From: Nitrospiria bacterium | GTDB taxonomy: Bacteria > Nitrospirota > CAKKRA01 > 9FT-COMBO-42-15 | Assembly: GCA_919903585.1 (NCBI GenBank) | Contig: CAKKST010000387.1 | Coordinates: 1 to 12,971 of the forward strand | Direction of reading: 5' to 3' | DNA: 12,971 nucleotides | Shown: piece by piece, positions 5,511 through 12,971 of the stretch | Position numbering within the stretch: the stretch's first letter is position 1 | Layout of the letters: the number at the start of each line of letters is the position of its first letter | Translations under genes and position numbers: made by a program | Notes under the pieces: generated by a model | What the model saw: the letters and a program-made list of their open reading frames with translations, nothing else | Databases searched by the model: none | Told to the model about the DNA's origin: nothing

Positions 5511-8500
5511 TTGCAAGACATACATACCCTTTTTGAGAAGGCAAAAGAACCGGTTAGCTTTGATGCCATCAGGATAAGGCTGGCATCCCCTGAAAAGATA
5601 CGCTCATGGTCTTATGGAGAGGTCAGGAAACCCGAGACCATTAATTACCGATCCTTTAAGCCCGAGCGGGACGGCCTGTTCTGTGCAAAGATATTCGGGC
5701 CTACAAAGGACTGGGAGTGCAACTGCGGCAAGTATAAGAGGATGAAGCACCGAGGTATTGTCTGCGATAAATGCGGTGTTGAGGTGATTCAGTCCAAGGT
5801 GCGCAGGGAGAGGATGGGGCATATTGAGCTTGCAAGCCCTGTAGCCCATATCTGGTTCTTAAAGGGGCTGCCGAGCAGGATAGGCAATCTCCTTGACATG
5901 ACCCTTAAGCAACTTGAAAAGGTATTATACTTTGAGGGATATGTTGTAATTGATCCGGGCAATGCGCCTGTGAGGGAAAAAGAGATAATCACTGAGGAGA
6001 AATACCGCTCCCTTGTTGCTGAGTTTGGAAGCGGCTTCCGTGCCGATATGGGGGCAGAGGCTATTAAGGAACTTTTAAAGAGGGTTGATATTAACGGCCT
6101 CTGGCAGGAACTCCGCGATAAGATAAGGGCTGCAACATCTGTTGCTGTAAAAAAGAAGCTTACTAAAAGACTTAAGGTTGTAGAGTCATTCAAGAAATCA
6201 GGCAACAAGCCTGAGTGGATGATTATGGATGTGATACCTGTTATTCCGCCTGAGTTAAGGCCCCTTGTGCCCCTTGATGGAGGCAGGTTTGCAACCTCTG
6301 ATCTGAATGACCTTTACAGGCGTGTTATAAACAGGAATAACAGATTAAAGAGGCTTTATGAGTTAAATGCCCCTTCTGTAATTATAAGGAATGAGAAGAG
6401 GATGCTGCAAGAGGCAGTTGATGCCCTCTTTGATAATGGCAGGCGAGGAAGGGTGATAAGGGGGCCGAACAAACGGCCATTAAAATCACTCAGCGATATG
6501 TTAAAGGGAAAACAGGGCAGATTCAGGCAGAATCTCCTCGGAAAGAGGGTTGATTACTCAGGCCGTTCTGTTATTGTTGTTGGGCCTGAATTAAAGCTCC
6601 ATCAATGTGGTCTGCCAAAGAAGATGGCCCTTGAACTGTTTAAACCCTTTATATTCCACAGGCTGGAGGAGAGGGGTTCAGCGACCACCATAAAGAGCGC
6701 CAAGAAATTAGTAGATCATGAGAAAAGAGAGGTATGGGATGTGCTTGAAGATGTTATCAGGGAGCATCCTGTCATGCTGAACAGGGCGCCGACCCTTCAC
6801 AGGCTCGGCATACAGGCATTTGACCCTGTGCTGGTTGAAGGTAAGGCAATAAGGCTTCACCCGCTTGTATGCGCCGCCTTTAATGCTGATTTTGACGGCG
6901 ACCAGATGGCTGTCCATGTGCCGCTTTCTATTGAGGCGCAGATTGAGGTAAGGGTATTGATGATGTCAATCAATAGTGTCCTTTCCCCTGCCAATGGGAA
7001 GCCTGTCATGGTTCCTTCACAGGATATGGTATTGGGCTGCTATTATCTTACCAAAGAGAAGAACGGTGTAAAAGGTGAAGGAAAGGTCTTTTATGATCCG
7101 ATAGAGGTGAGGATTGCCTATGATGCTGATGCGGTTGATATCCATGCGAGGGTAAAGGTAAGGATTGACGGCAAACTGGTTGAGACAACTGTCGGAAGGA
7201 TCCTTTTTGGCGAGATACTGCCGAAGGGTCTGCCCTTCTCCATGGTAAACAGGGAGATGGTCAAGAAGGAGCTGGCAAAGATAATTGATTACAGCTATCG
7301 CGAGGCAGGCCAGAGGGAGACCATTGTATTCCTTGACAAGCTAAAGGAATTGGGTTTCAGATATGCCACAAAGTCGGGCATATCTATCTGCATAGATGAC
7401 ATGCATATTCCGAATAAGAAGGCTGAGCTGATCAGGGCTGCTGAAAAAGAGGTTATGGAGATTGAAAAGCAGTATGCCGATGGTCTGATAACAAAGGGTG
7501 AAAGATACAACAAGGTAATTGACATCTGGGCTCATGTGACCGAGGTGGTTGCTAATGAGATGATGAAGGAACTCGGCTCTGAAAAGGGCAGCGGTGAAAA
7601 AGGTGATATTGCTGCAAAGGAGAGAAGGGAGTTCAACTCTATCTTTATGATGGCTGATTCGGGTGCAAGGGGAAGCACACAGCAGATCAGGCAGCTTGGC
7701 GGTATGAGGGGCCTGATGGCAAAGCCCTCTGGCGAGATTATAGAGACGCCGATTACTGCAAACTTTAGAGAGGGGCTTACAGTTCTCCAGTACTTTATCT
7801 CCACCCATGGCGCGCGTAAGGGCCTTGCAGATACAGCGCTGAAGACCGCAAACTCAGGGTATCTTACAAGGAGGCTTGTAGATATTGCACAGAATGTTAT
7901 TGTTGCAGATAATGACTGCATGTCGATGGACGGTATTTATGTGACATCGCTGGTAGAGGGCGGTGAGATTATTGAGCCCTTTGAAGAGAGAATACTGGGC
8001 AGGGTGGTAGCAGAGGATGTGAAGGATCCATTGACAGGCGAGGTAATATTAAAGGCTTCGGAGGAGATAAATGAGGCCGTTGTTAAGAAGATAATTGATG
8101 CTGGAATTGACAGGGTGAAGATAAGGTCTGTTCTTACCTGCCAGTCAAGGCAGGGGATTTGCATTAAGTGCTATGGGAGGGACCTTGCGAGGGGCAGGCT
8201 TGTAGAAAAGGGTGAGGCAGTCGGGATTATTGCAGCACAGTCAATCGGCGAGCCGGGCACCCAGCTTACCATGAGGACATTCCATATCGGCGGTACTGCA
8301 AGCAAGATTGTTGAGCAGACAGTTCTTGAGGCAAAGAATTCCGGCACCCTGAAGTATGTTAATTTAAATACCGTGAAGAATAAAGATGGTGATATGGTTG
8401 CAATGAACCGTAATGGCAGAATAGCAATCTACGATGAGACAGGCAGGGAGAAGGAGAGATACTCTGTTGTTTATGGTGCAAAGATAAAGGCAGAGGATGG

Positions 8501-9641
8501 CGGTGGTGTCGCAGCCGGCCAGAAGCTTGTTGAGTGGGATCCATACTCAATGCCGATGATGACTGAGGCCGGAGGCAGGATTGCCTTTGGTGATATCGCT
8601 GACGGCGAGACAATAAAAGAAGAGGTGGATGAGGTAACAGGACTTTCAAGAAGGGTGGTCATTGATTATCAGGGCACAACATTAAGGCCCCGTATATCAA
8701 TAAAGGACGAGCACAACAAGACAGTTGCAAGATACCTCCTGCCTATCGGTTCGCATATATTAATTGAGAAGGGCGACTATGTATATCCGGGCGATGTGCT
8801 TGTAAAGATACCGAGGGAGACTACAAAGACAAAGGATATTACAGGAGGCCTTCCGAGGGTTGCAGAGCTCTTTGAGGCAAGAAAGCCAAAGGAGCAGGCA
8901 GTGATAAGCGAGATTGACGGTACAGTGGAATACGGCGGATTTGTTAAGGGGATGAGGAGGATTCTGGTGAAAAACGAGATGGGTGATGAAAAGGAATACC
9001 TTATCCCAAAAGGAAAGCATGTTAATGTGCATGAGGGCGACTGGGTGATGGCAGGCGAGCCGCTTATGGACGGCTCTGCAAATCCGCATGATATCCTTGA
9101 TATCCTCGGGCCAAAGGAACTGCAAAAATATCTCGTTGACGAGGTGCAGCAGGTTTACAGGCTGCAGGGTGTTGCCATAAATGACAAGCATATTGAGGTA
9201 ATAGTGAGGCAGATGCTGAAAAAGGTCATGATAGAAGAGCCCGGCGACACTGACTTCCTGATCGGCAGTCAGGTAGATAAGTTTGTCTTTGCAGATGAAA
9301 ATGAGAGGGTTGTTGCAAATGGCGGCAAGCCTGCTATTGGAAAGCCGATCCTTCTTGGTATAACAAAGGGAGCCCTTACAACTGACAGCTTTATATCCGC
9401 TGCATCATTCCAGGAGACTACAAGGGTCTTAACAGAGGCGGCTATCAGCGGTAAGATAGATTATCTTGTCGGTTTAAAGGAGAATGTGATTATTGGAAGG
9501 CCTATACCTGCCGGGACAGGCTTTGTAGAATATAAGAATAGCTATGTAAAGTTGAAGAGGGAGGAAAAGATACAGGAAGAGGCAGAGGCAGAGGAAGGAC
9601 ACGAGGTCTTGTTAAATAAGGTAGGAGAGAAGGTTAGTTAA
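5511..9641 (+). CDS. rpoC: DNA-directed RNA polymerase subunit beta'
   Basis: The beta' subunit carries the catalytic centre of RNA polymerase. The 1376-aa protein opens with the zinc ribbon (C70, C72, C85, C88). The absolutely conserved NADFDGD at 458-464 has D460, D462 and D464 binding the catalytic magnesium. The bridge helix lies around 765-795 (HGARKGLADTALKTANSGYL). A second zinc site uses C803, C877, C884 and C887. The trigger loop begins at MRTFHIGG (921-928) and is interrupted by a long SI3 insertion (about 930-1100) before TKDITGGLPRVAELFEAR. The start is TTG: AGGAGG (5498-5503) lies 7 nt upstream and the product begins (M)QDIHTLFEKAKEPVSFDAI, aligned with the family N-terminus. The C-terminal tail is Glu-rich. 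A GC hairpin follows the stop. Confidence 0.99.
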   Translation: MQDIHTLFEKAKEPVSFDAIRIRLASPEKIRSWSYGEVRKPETINYRSFKPERDGLFCAKIFGPTKDWECNCGKYKRMKHRGIVCDKCGVEVIQSKVRRERMGHIELASPVAHIWFLKGLPSRIGNLLDMTLKQLEKVLYFEGYVVIDPGNAPVREKEIITEEKYRSLVAEFGSGFRADMGAEAIKELLKRVDINGLWQELRDKIRAATSVAVKKKLTKRLKVVESFKKSGNKPEWMIMDVIPVIPPELRPLVPLDGGRFATSDLNDLYRRVINRNNRLKRLYELNAPSVIIRNEKRMLQEAVDALFDNGRRGRVIRGPNKRPLKSLSDMLKGKQGRFRQNLLGKRVDYSGRSVIVVGPELKLHQCGLPKKMALELFKPFIFHRLEERGSATTIKSAKKLVDHEKREVWDVLEDVIREHPVMLNRAPTLHRLGIQAFDPVLVEGKAIRLHPLVCAAFNADFDGDQMAVHVPLSIEAQIEVRVLMMSINSVLSPANGKPVMVPSQDMVLGCYYLTKEKNGVKGEGKVFYDPIEVRIAYDADAVDIHARVKVRIDGKLVETTVGRILFGEILPKGLPFSMVNREMVKKELAKIIDYSYREAGQRETIVFLDKLKELGFRYATKSGISICIDDMHIPNKKAELIRAAEKEVMEIEKQYADGLITKGERYNKVIDIWAHVTEVVANEMMKELGSEKGSGEKGDIAAKERREFNSIFMMADSGARGSTQQIRQLGGMRGLMAKPSGEIIETPITANFREGLTVLQYFISTHGARKGLADTALKTANSGYLTRRLVDIAQNVIVADNDCMSMDGIYVTSLVEGGEIIEPFEERILGRVVAEDVKDPLTGEVILKASEEINEAVVKKIIDAGIDRVKIRSVLTCQSRQGICIKCYGRDLARGRLVEKGEAVGIIAAQSIGEPGTQLTMRTFHIGGTASKIVEQTVLEAKNSGTLKYVNLNTVKNKDGDMVAMNRNGRIAIYDETGREKERYSVVYGAKIKAEDGGGVAAGQKLVEWDPYSMPMMTEAGGRIAFGDIADGETIKEEVDEVTGLSRRVVIDYQGTTLRPRISIKDEHNKTVARYLLPIGSHILIEKGDYVYPGDVLVKIPRETTKTKDITGGLPRVAELFEARKPKEQAVISEIDGTVEYGGFVKGMRRILVKNEMGDEKEYLIPKGKHVNVHEGDWVMAGEPLMDGSANPHDILDILGPKELQKYLVDEVQQVYRLQGVAINDKHIEVIVRQMLKKVMIEEPGDTDFLIGSQVDKFVFADENERVVANGGKPAIGKPILLGITKGALTTDSFISAASFQETTRVLTEAAISGKIDYLVGLKENVIIGRPIPAGTGFVEYKNSYVKLKREEKIQEEAEAEEGHEVLLNKVGEKVS

Positions 9642-9663
9642 TCCTGCAGAAAATAATCCTGTG

Positions 9664-9688
9664 GCGCCCCGCGTTTCCGGCGGGGCGC
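9664..9688 (+). terminator. GC-rich hairpin after rpoC (terminator-like, no U-tract)
   Basis: GCGCCCCGC (9664-9672) pairs perfectly with GCGGGGCGC (9680-9688) around a 7-nt loop, 22 nt after the rpoC stop. It is by far the most stable stem in the gap, but it is followed by TCCAAATAAGG rather than a run of T, and no T-run follows on the opposite strand either. It may cause pausing, protect the 3' end of rpoBC mRNA, or terminate without a U-tract. With the consensus promoter further down, it probably marks the boundary between the rpo and str transcripts. Confidence 0.5.
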
Positions 9689-9770
9689 TCCAAATAAGGT
9701 TGAGGGGATACTCCCTTACAAGCCGGTCAGACTACCTTTAAAAGATTTCTTTGATTCTAAGAGAAAATTC

Positions 9771-9799
9771 TTGACAAGTTACTGATTTTTTAATATAAT
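9771..9799 (+). promoter_or_regulatory. Perfect-consensus sigma70 promoter of rpsL-rpsG-fusA-tuf
   Basis: TTGACA (9771-9776), a 17-nt spacer and TATAAT (9794-9799) match the sigma70 consensus at all twelve positions with optimal spacing. The 30 nt upstream are A/T-rich (9738-9770), suggestive of an UP element. Transcription should start near 9806, giving a leader of about 70 nt. In that leader AGATT (9827-9831) can pair with AATCT (9846-9850), continued by GG (9834-9835) with CC (9842-9843). It sits between the rpoC hairpin and rpsL, so the str genes need not depend on read-through from rpoBC. Confidence 0.9.
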
Positions 9800-9875
9800 G
9801 CACAGGTTTTGTTCAGTAAATGTAATAGATTGCGGTTTTTGCCAAAATCTGCGATATTTTTATAAGGAGTAGATA

Positions 9876-10247
9876 GTGCCGACAATAAGCCAACTGATTA
9901 AAAAAGGCAGAAAAAAGATTGAGAACAAGACAAAGAGCCCTGCATTGATGAACTGTCCCCAGAGGCGCGGTGTATGCGTAAGGGTATATACAACCACGCC
10001 AAAGAAGCCTAACTCTGCCCTGAGAAAGGTTGCGAGGGTCAGGCTTACAAACGGTATAGAGGTTACCTCTTATATACCCGGTGTCGGCCATAATCTGCAG
10101 GAGCATTCAATAGTCGTTGTTAGGGGCGGCAAGGTCAAGGATCTGCCGGGTGTGAGATATCACATAGTAAGGGGTGTGCTTGATACCCTTGGCGTGGCTG
10201 ATAGAAAACAGGGGAGATCTAAATACGGGGCAAAGAGGCCAAAATAA
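9876..10247 (+). CDS. rpsL: 30S ribosomal protein S12
   Basis: S12 sits at the decoding centre of the 30S subunit and controls translational accuracy; it is the classic streptomycin-resistance target. The 123-aa product has the invariant PTISQLIKKGR opening, TTPKKPNSALRKVARVRL (40-57) and RGGKVKDLPGVRYH (83-96). Lys43 and Lys88, the usual resistance positions, are both wild type, and Asp89, the residue methylthiolated in E. coli, is present. The start codon is GTG, with AAGGAG (9864-9869) 6 nt upstream; no other start gives the conserved N-terminus. It opens the str gene group behind a perfect-consensus promoter, with rpsG only 10 nt downstream. Confidence 0.99.
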   Translation: MPTISQLIKKGRKKIENKTKSPALMNCPQRRGVCVRVYTTTPKKPNSALRKVARVRLTNGIEVTSYIPGVGHNLQEHSIVVVRGGKVKDLPGVRYHIVRGVLDTLGVADRKQGRSKYGAKRPK

Positions 10248-10257
10248 GGATTGAGAT

Positions 10258-10728
10258 ATGTCAAGAAAAAAAGTTGCTGTAAAAAGAGAGATACTGCCTG
10301 ATCCAAAATTTAATAACAGGCTCGTTGCCAAGTTTGTCAATGCTATTATGAAAAAGGGTAAGAAGAGCCTCGCAGAGTCTGTATGCTACAAGGCATTTGA
10401 TTTTATAAAGGAAAAGACAGGAAATGACCCCCTGAAGGTTTTTAAGGCTGCTGTTGAAAACGCCAAGCCTGTTGTTGAGGTCAAGTCAAGGAGGGTTGGC
10501 GGCGCATCTTATCAGGTGCCTGTGGATATAAGACCGGCAAGGAGGACTGCGCTTGCATTAAGATGGATCACCAATTATGCGCGTGAGAGGGAAGGTAAGA
10601 CAATGTGGGAGAGGGTTGCGGCAGAACTGATGGATGCTGCAAATAATACAGGCGGTTCAGTAAAGAAGAAAGAGGATATACACAGGATGGCAGAGGCAAA
10701 TAAGGCCTTTGCGCATTTCAGGTGGTAA
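10258..10728 (+). CDS. rpsG: 30S ribosomal protein S7
   Basis: S7 is the primary assembly protein of the 30S head; it nucleates folding of the 16S rRNA 3' major domain and contacts the E-site tRNA. The 156-aa product is of usual length for the short S7 form. It has SRKKVAVKREILPDPKF at the start, KFVNAIMKKGKKSLAE (25-40), SRRVGGASYQVPVDIRPARR (77-96) and a C-terminus ending NKAFAHFRW. The ribosome binding site AAGGA (10246-10250) overlaps the rpsL stop codon (10245-10247) and lies 7 nt before the ATG. This suggests translational coupling to rpsL. In E. coli S7 represses its own cistron; nothing here shows whether that holds. Confidence 0.99.
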   Translation: MSRKKVAVKREILPDPKFNNRLVAKFVNAIMKKGKKSLAESVCYKAFDFIKEKTGNDPLKVFKAAVENAKPVVEVKSRRVGGASYQVPVDIRPARRTALALRWITNYAREREGKTMWERVAAELMDAANNTGGSVKKKEDIHRMAEANKAFAHFRW

Positions 10729-10738
10729 AAAGTAATTT

Positions 10739-10752
10739 CAATTATTTAATTG
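10739..10752. other. Small AT palindrome in the rpsG-fusA gap
   Basis: CAATTA (10739-10744) and TAATTG (10747-10752) form a perfect inverted repeat with a 2-nt centre, just before the weak GGATGG and the T-run (10760-10765). As RNA it would be a weak hairpin; as DNA it could be a dimeric-protein site or chance in AT-rich sequence. The 42-nt gap otherwise holds nothing recognisable. Confidence 0.25.
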
Positions 10753-10770
10753 TGGATGGTTTTTTAGATT

Positions 10771-12867
10771 ATGCCGAGACAGATACCATTAGATAAGACA
10801 AGAAATATAGGTATAATGGCGCATATAGATGCCGGCAAGACAACTACAACAGAGAGGATCCTCTATTATACCGGTGTTTCATATAAGATGGGCGAGGTCC
10901 ATGAAGGCACTGCTGTAATGGACTGGATGCCGCAGGAGCAGGAGAGGGGCATTACAATCACTGCTGCTGCAACAACATGTTTCTGGAAGAATCACAGGGT
11001 TAATATTATAGATACACCCGGCCATGTGGACTTTACTATTGAGGTGGAGCGTTCTTTGAGGGTTTTGGATGGCGCTGTTGCTGTCTTTGATTCTGTAAAT
11101 GGCGTGGAGCCTCAGTCCGAGACTGTCTGGAGGCAGGCAGACAAATACAATGTCCCGAGAATCGCCTTTATGAATAAGATGGACAGGATCGGCGCAGACT
11201 TCTTCATTAGTGTAAAGTCAATGGTGGATCGGCTCGGCGCAAGGCCTGTGCCAATCCAGCTTCCAATAGGAAAGGAAAGCGGCTTCAGGGGGAGTATAGA
11301 TCTGGTGAGGATGAAGGCAATCCTTTTTGATGACGAAACGCTCGGCGCAAAATATGCTGAAGAAGATATCCCTGCTGATCTCCTTCCGCAGGCAAAGGAA
11401 TACCGCGAGAAGATGATAGAGGCCATTGCAGACTTTGATGAGGGTGTAATGGAAAAATATTTGGGTGGCAAGGAGATAAAGGAAGATGAGATAATGGCTG
11501 CCATAAGAAAGGCAACCATACAGATGGGGATAACGCCTGTAATCTGCGGCTCTTCCTTTAAGAACAAGGGTGTTCAGTTGCTTCTGGACGCAGTTGTTGA
11601 CTATCTTCCTGCCCCAACAGATATTTTCTCTGCAAAGGGGATTGATCCTGATGACGGCAAGGAGATAGAAAGAAAACCAAATGATGATGAGCCTTTCTCT
11701 GCCCTTGCTTTTAAGATCATGTCTGATCCCTATGTCGGGCAACTCACATTTCTCAGGGTCTATTCAGGCGTATTAAATGCAGGTTCCTATGTATATAATT
11801 CAACAAAGGACACAAAGGAGCGGATTGGAAGACTACTCAAGATGCATGCAAACAAGAGGGAGGAGATAAAAGAGGTCTATTCAGGCGAGATAGCCGCAGC
11901 AGTTGGACTTAAGAGCACTACAACTGGTGATACCCTCTGTGATGAAGAGAAGCCGATACTCCTTGAGGTAATGGAATTTCCAAATCCTGTTATGTCTCTT
12001 GCAATTGAACCCAAGACAAAACAGGATCAGGAGAGGCTTGGCATTTCACTGCAAAAACTATCACAGGAGGACCCGTCATTAAGGGTCTCAACTGATGTTG
12101 AAACAGGACAGACGATCCTCTCAGGGATGGGCGAGCTTCATCTTGAGATTATTGTTGACAGATTAAGGCGTGAGTTTAAGGTTGATGCCAATGTCGGCAA
12201 GCCGCAGGTTGCTTACAGGGAGACCGTAAAGACAAAGACAACATCAGAGGGTAAATTCATACGTCAGTCAGGCGGCCGCGGCCAGTATGGTCATGTCAAG
12301 CTGGAGATGGAGCCGAATGAGACTGGCAAGGGCTTTGAATTTGTAAATAAGATTGTTGGCGGTTCTGTTCCAAAGGAATATATACCGGCAGTGGAGAAGG
12401 GCCTGAGGGAGGCAGTTGAGACCGGCGTCCTTGCAGGCTATCCTGTTGTTGATGTAAAGATTACGCTATATGATGGTTCATACCATGATGTGGATTCGTC
12501 TGAGATGGCCTTTAAGATTGCGGCATCCATGGGTTTTAAAGAGGGTATGAGGAATGCCACCCCAATTCTTCTGGAACCGATTATGTTTCTTGAGGTGATT
12601 GTGCCGGAGGAATATATGGGTGATGTTATTGGCGATATAAATTCCAGAAGGGGAAAGATTAATGATATGAAACCGAGGGGCACGGCGCAGGTAATATCTT
12701 CGCGGGTTCCTCTGTCAGAGATGTTTGGTTATGCAACAGACCTGAGATCTAAAACTCAGGGGAGAGGCATCTTTACCTTGCAGTTCTCACATTATGAAGA
12801 GATACCGAAGAATATATCAGATGAAATAGTTACAAAGGTAAAGGGCGAGGTAGCAGCGAAAAAGTGA
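10771..12867 (+). CDS. fusA: Elongation factor G (translocation GTPase)
   Basis: EF-G drives translocation of tRNA and mRNA on the ribosome and, with RRF, ribosome recycling. The 698-aa protein has the G-domain motifs AHIDAGKT (17-24, P-loop), RGIT (59-62, switch I), DTPGH (81-85, switch II) and NKMD (135-138). Domain IV carries QSGGRGQYGHVKLEMEP (499-515), and the C-terminal part has the EF-G MFGYATDLRSKTQGRG signature. The position in the str operon supports the canonical EF-G rather than a paralogue. An in-frame TAG at 10765-10767 fixes ATG 10771 as the first possible start, and it gives the standard N-terminus, yet no good Shine-Dalgarno is seen. The best candidate is GGATGG (10754-10759), 11 nt upstream. 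The gene ends in tandem TGA TGA, 22 nt before tuf. Confidence 0.99.
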   Translation: MPRQIPLDKTRNIGIMAHIDAGKTTTTERILYYTGVSYKMGEVHEGTAVMDWMPQEQERGITITAAATTCFWKNHRVNIIDTPGHVDFTIEVERSLRVLDGAVAVFDSVNGVEPQSETVWRQADKYNVPRIAFMNKMDRIGADFFISVKSMVDRLGARPVPIQLPIGKESGFRGSIDLVRMKAILFDDETLGAKYAEEDIPADLLPQAKEYREKMIEAIADFDEGVMEKYLGGKEIKEDEIMAAIRKATIQMGITPVICGSSFKNKGVQLLLDAVVDYLPAPTDIFSAKGIDPDDGKEIERKPNDDEPFSALAFKIMSDPYVGQLTFLRVYSGVLNAGSYVYNSTKDTKERIGRLLKMHANKREEIKEVYSGEIAAAVGLKSTTTGDTLCDEEKPILLEVMEFPNPVMSLAIEPKTKQDQERLGISLQKLSQEDPSLRVSTDVETGQTILSGMGELHLEIIVDRLRREFKVDANVGKPQVAYRETVKTKTTSEGKFIRQSGGRGQYGHVKLEMEPNETGKGFEFVNKIVGGSVPKEYIPAVEKGLREAVETGVLAGYPVVDVKITLYDGSYHDVDSSEMAFKIAASMGFKEGMRNATPILLEPIMFLEVIVPEEYMGDVIGDINSRRGKINDMKPRGTAQVISSRVPLSEMFGYATDLRSKTQGRGIFTLQFSHYEEIPKNISDEIVTKVKGEVAAKK

Positions 12868-12889
12868 TGAGTGCAAGGAGGTATTAGAA

Positions 12890-12971
12890 ATGTCCAAGGC
12901 CAAATTTGAGCGTACGAAGCCGCATGTTAATGTAGGCACTATAGGTCATGTTGATCACGGTAAGACGACCT
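12890..12971 (+). CDS. tuf: Elongation factor Tu, 5' end (partial)
   Basis: EF-Tu delivers aminoacyl-tRNA to the ribosomal A site as a GTP complex. Only the first 27 codons are in the window: MSKAKFERTKPHVNVGTIGH followed by VDHGKTT, which is the EF-Tu N-terminus with the complete GHVDHGKT P-loop. AAGGAGG (12875-12881) lies 8 nt before the ATG, a much stronger site than that of fusA, as expected for a very abundant protein. It follows fusA by 22 nt in the standard rpsL-rpsG-fusA-tuf order. The frame is open to the window edge, so the truncation is due to the window. A second tuf copy elsewhere in the genome is possible but cannot be judged. Confidence 0.97.
   Translation, partial: MSKAKFERTKPHVNVGTIGHVDHGKTT

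Noticed and set aside
8031..8036. TTGACA inside rpoC as a possible internal promoter
   Set aside because: No -10-like hexamer lies 16-18 nt downstream, and the bases encode part of the conserved DPLTGEV segment.
1..12971. A previously undescribed gene system in the window
   Set aside because: All coding sequence is accounted for by universally conserved transcription and translation genes in canonical order; no gap is long enough for an extra gene, and only regulatory and repeat features remain unexplained.

Overview
The window is a contiguous stretch of the bacterial rplKAJL-rpoBC / str locus. In order, all on the + strand, it holds the last codons of rplA (L1), an L10-type leader RNA, rplJ (L10), rplL (L7/L12), rpoB, rpoC, rpsL (S12), rpsG (S7), fusA (EF-G) and the first 27 codons of tuf (EF-Tu). 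The order is the classical one and every complete gene looks intact. No convincing coding region is seen on the - strand.

The organism looks like a Gram-negative-type bacterium of moderate GC. RpoB carries both lineage-specific insertions of the E. coli type (SI1 and SI2), and RpoC carries the large trigger-loop insertion SI3. Arginine is mostly AGG/AGA and ATA is a common isoleucine codon. The rplL-rpoB gap holds a GTCATTGCGAGC-type inverted repeat of a kind that I recall being dispersed in Nitrospirota, Desulfobacterota/Geobacter and related genomes. A Nitrospirota- or Desulfobacterota-like source fits, but the sequence alone does not settle it.

Layout and control. (1) Positions 52-296 form a structured leader whose core (about 98-175) matches the L10-leader consensus and should mediate autogenous control of rplJ-rplL by L10(L12)4. 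(2) A sigma70-like promoter (TTGACA, 17 nt, TAAAAT) sits in the rplJ-rplL gap and could raise L12 above L10. (3) The 233-nt rplL-rpoB gap, where E. coli has an attenuator and an RNase III site, holds a composite, apparently nested palindromic repeat, followed by an AT-rich hairpin directly abutting the rpoB ribosome binding site. (4) rpoB and rpoC are 16 nt apart. (5) After rpoC comes a strong GC hairpin without a U-tract, then a perfect consensus promoter (TTGACA, 17 nt, TATAAT) that must start an rpsL-rpsG-fusA-tuf transcript.

Together the genes supply the ribosomal stalk, the catalytic core of RNA polymerase, the decoding-centre and head proteins of the 30S subunit, and two elongation GTPases. 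I found no sign of a novel defence, mobile or biosynthetic system. The unusual content is in the intergenic regulatory and repeat DNA, in non-ATG starts (rpoC TTG, rpsL GTG, possibly rplJ TTG), and in fusA lacking a clear Shine-Dalgarno.
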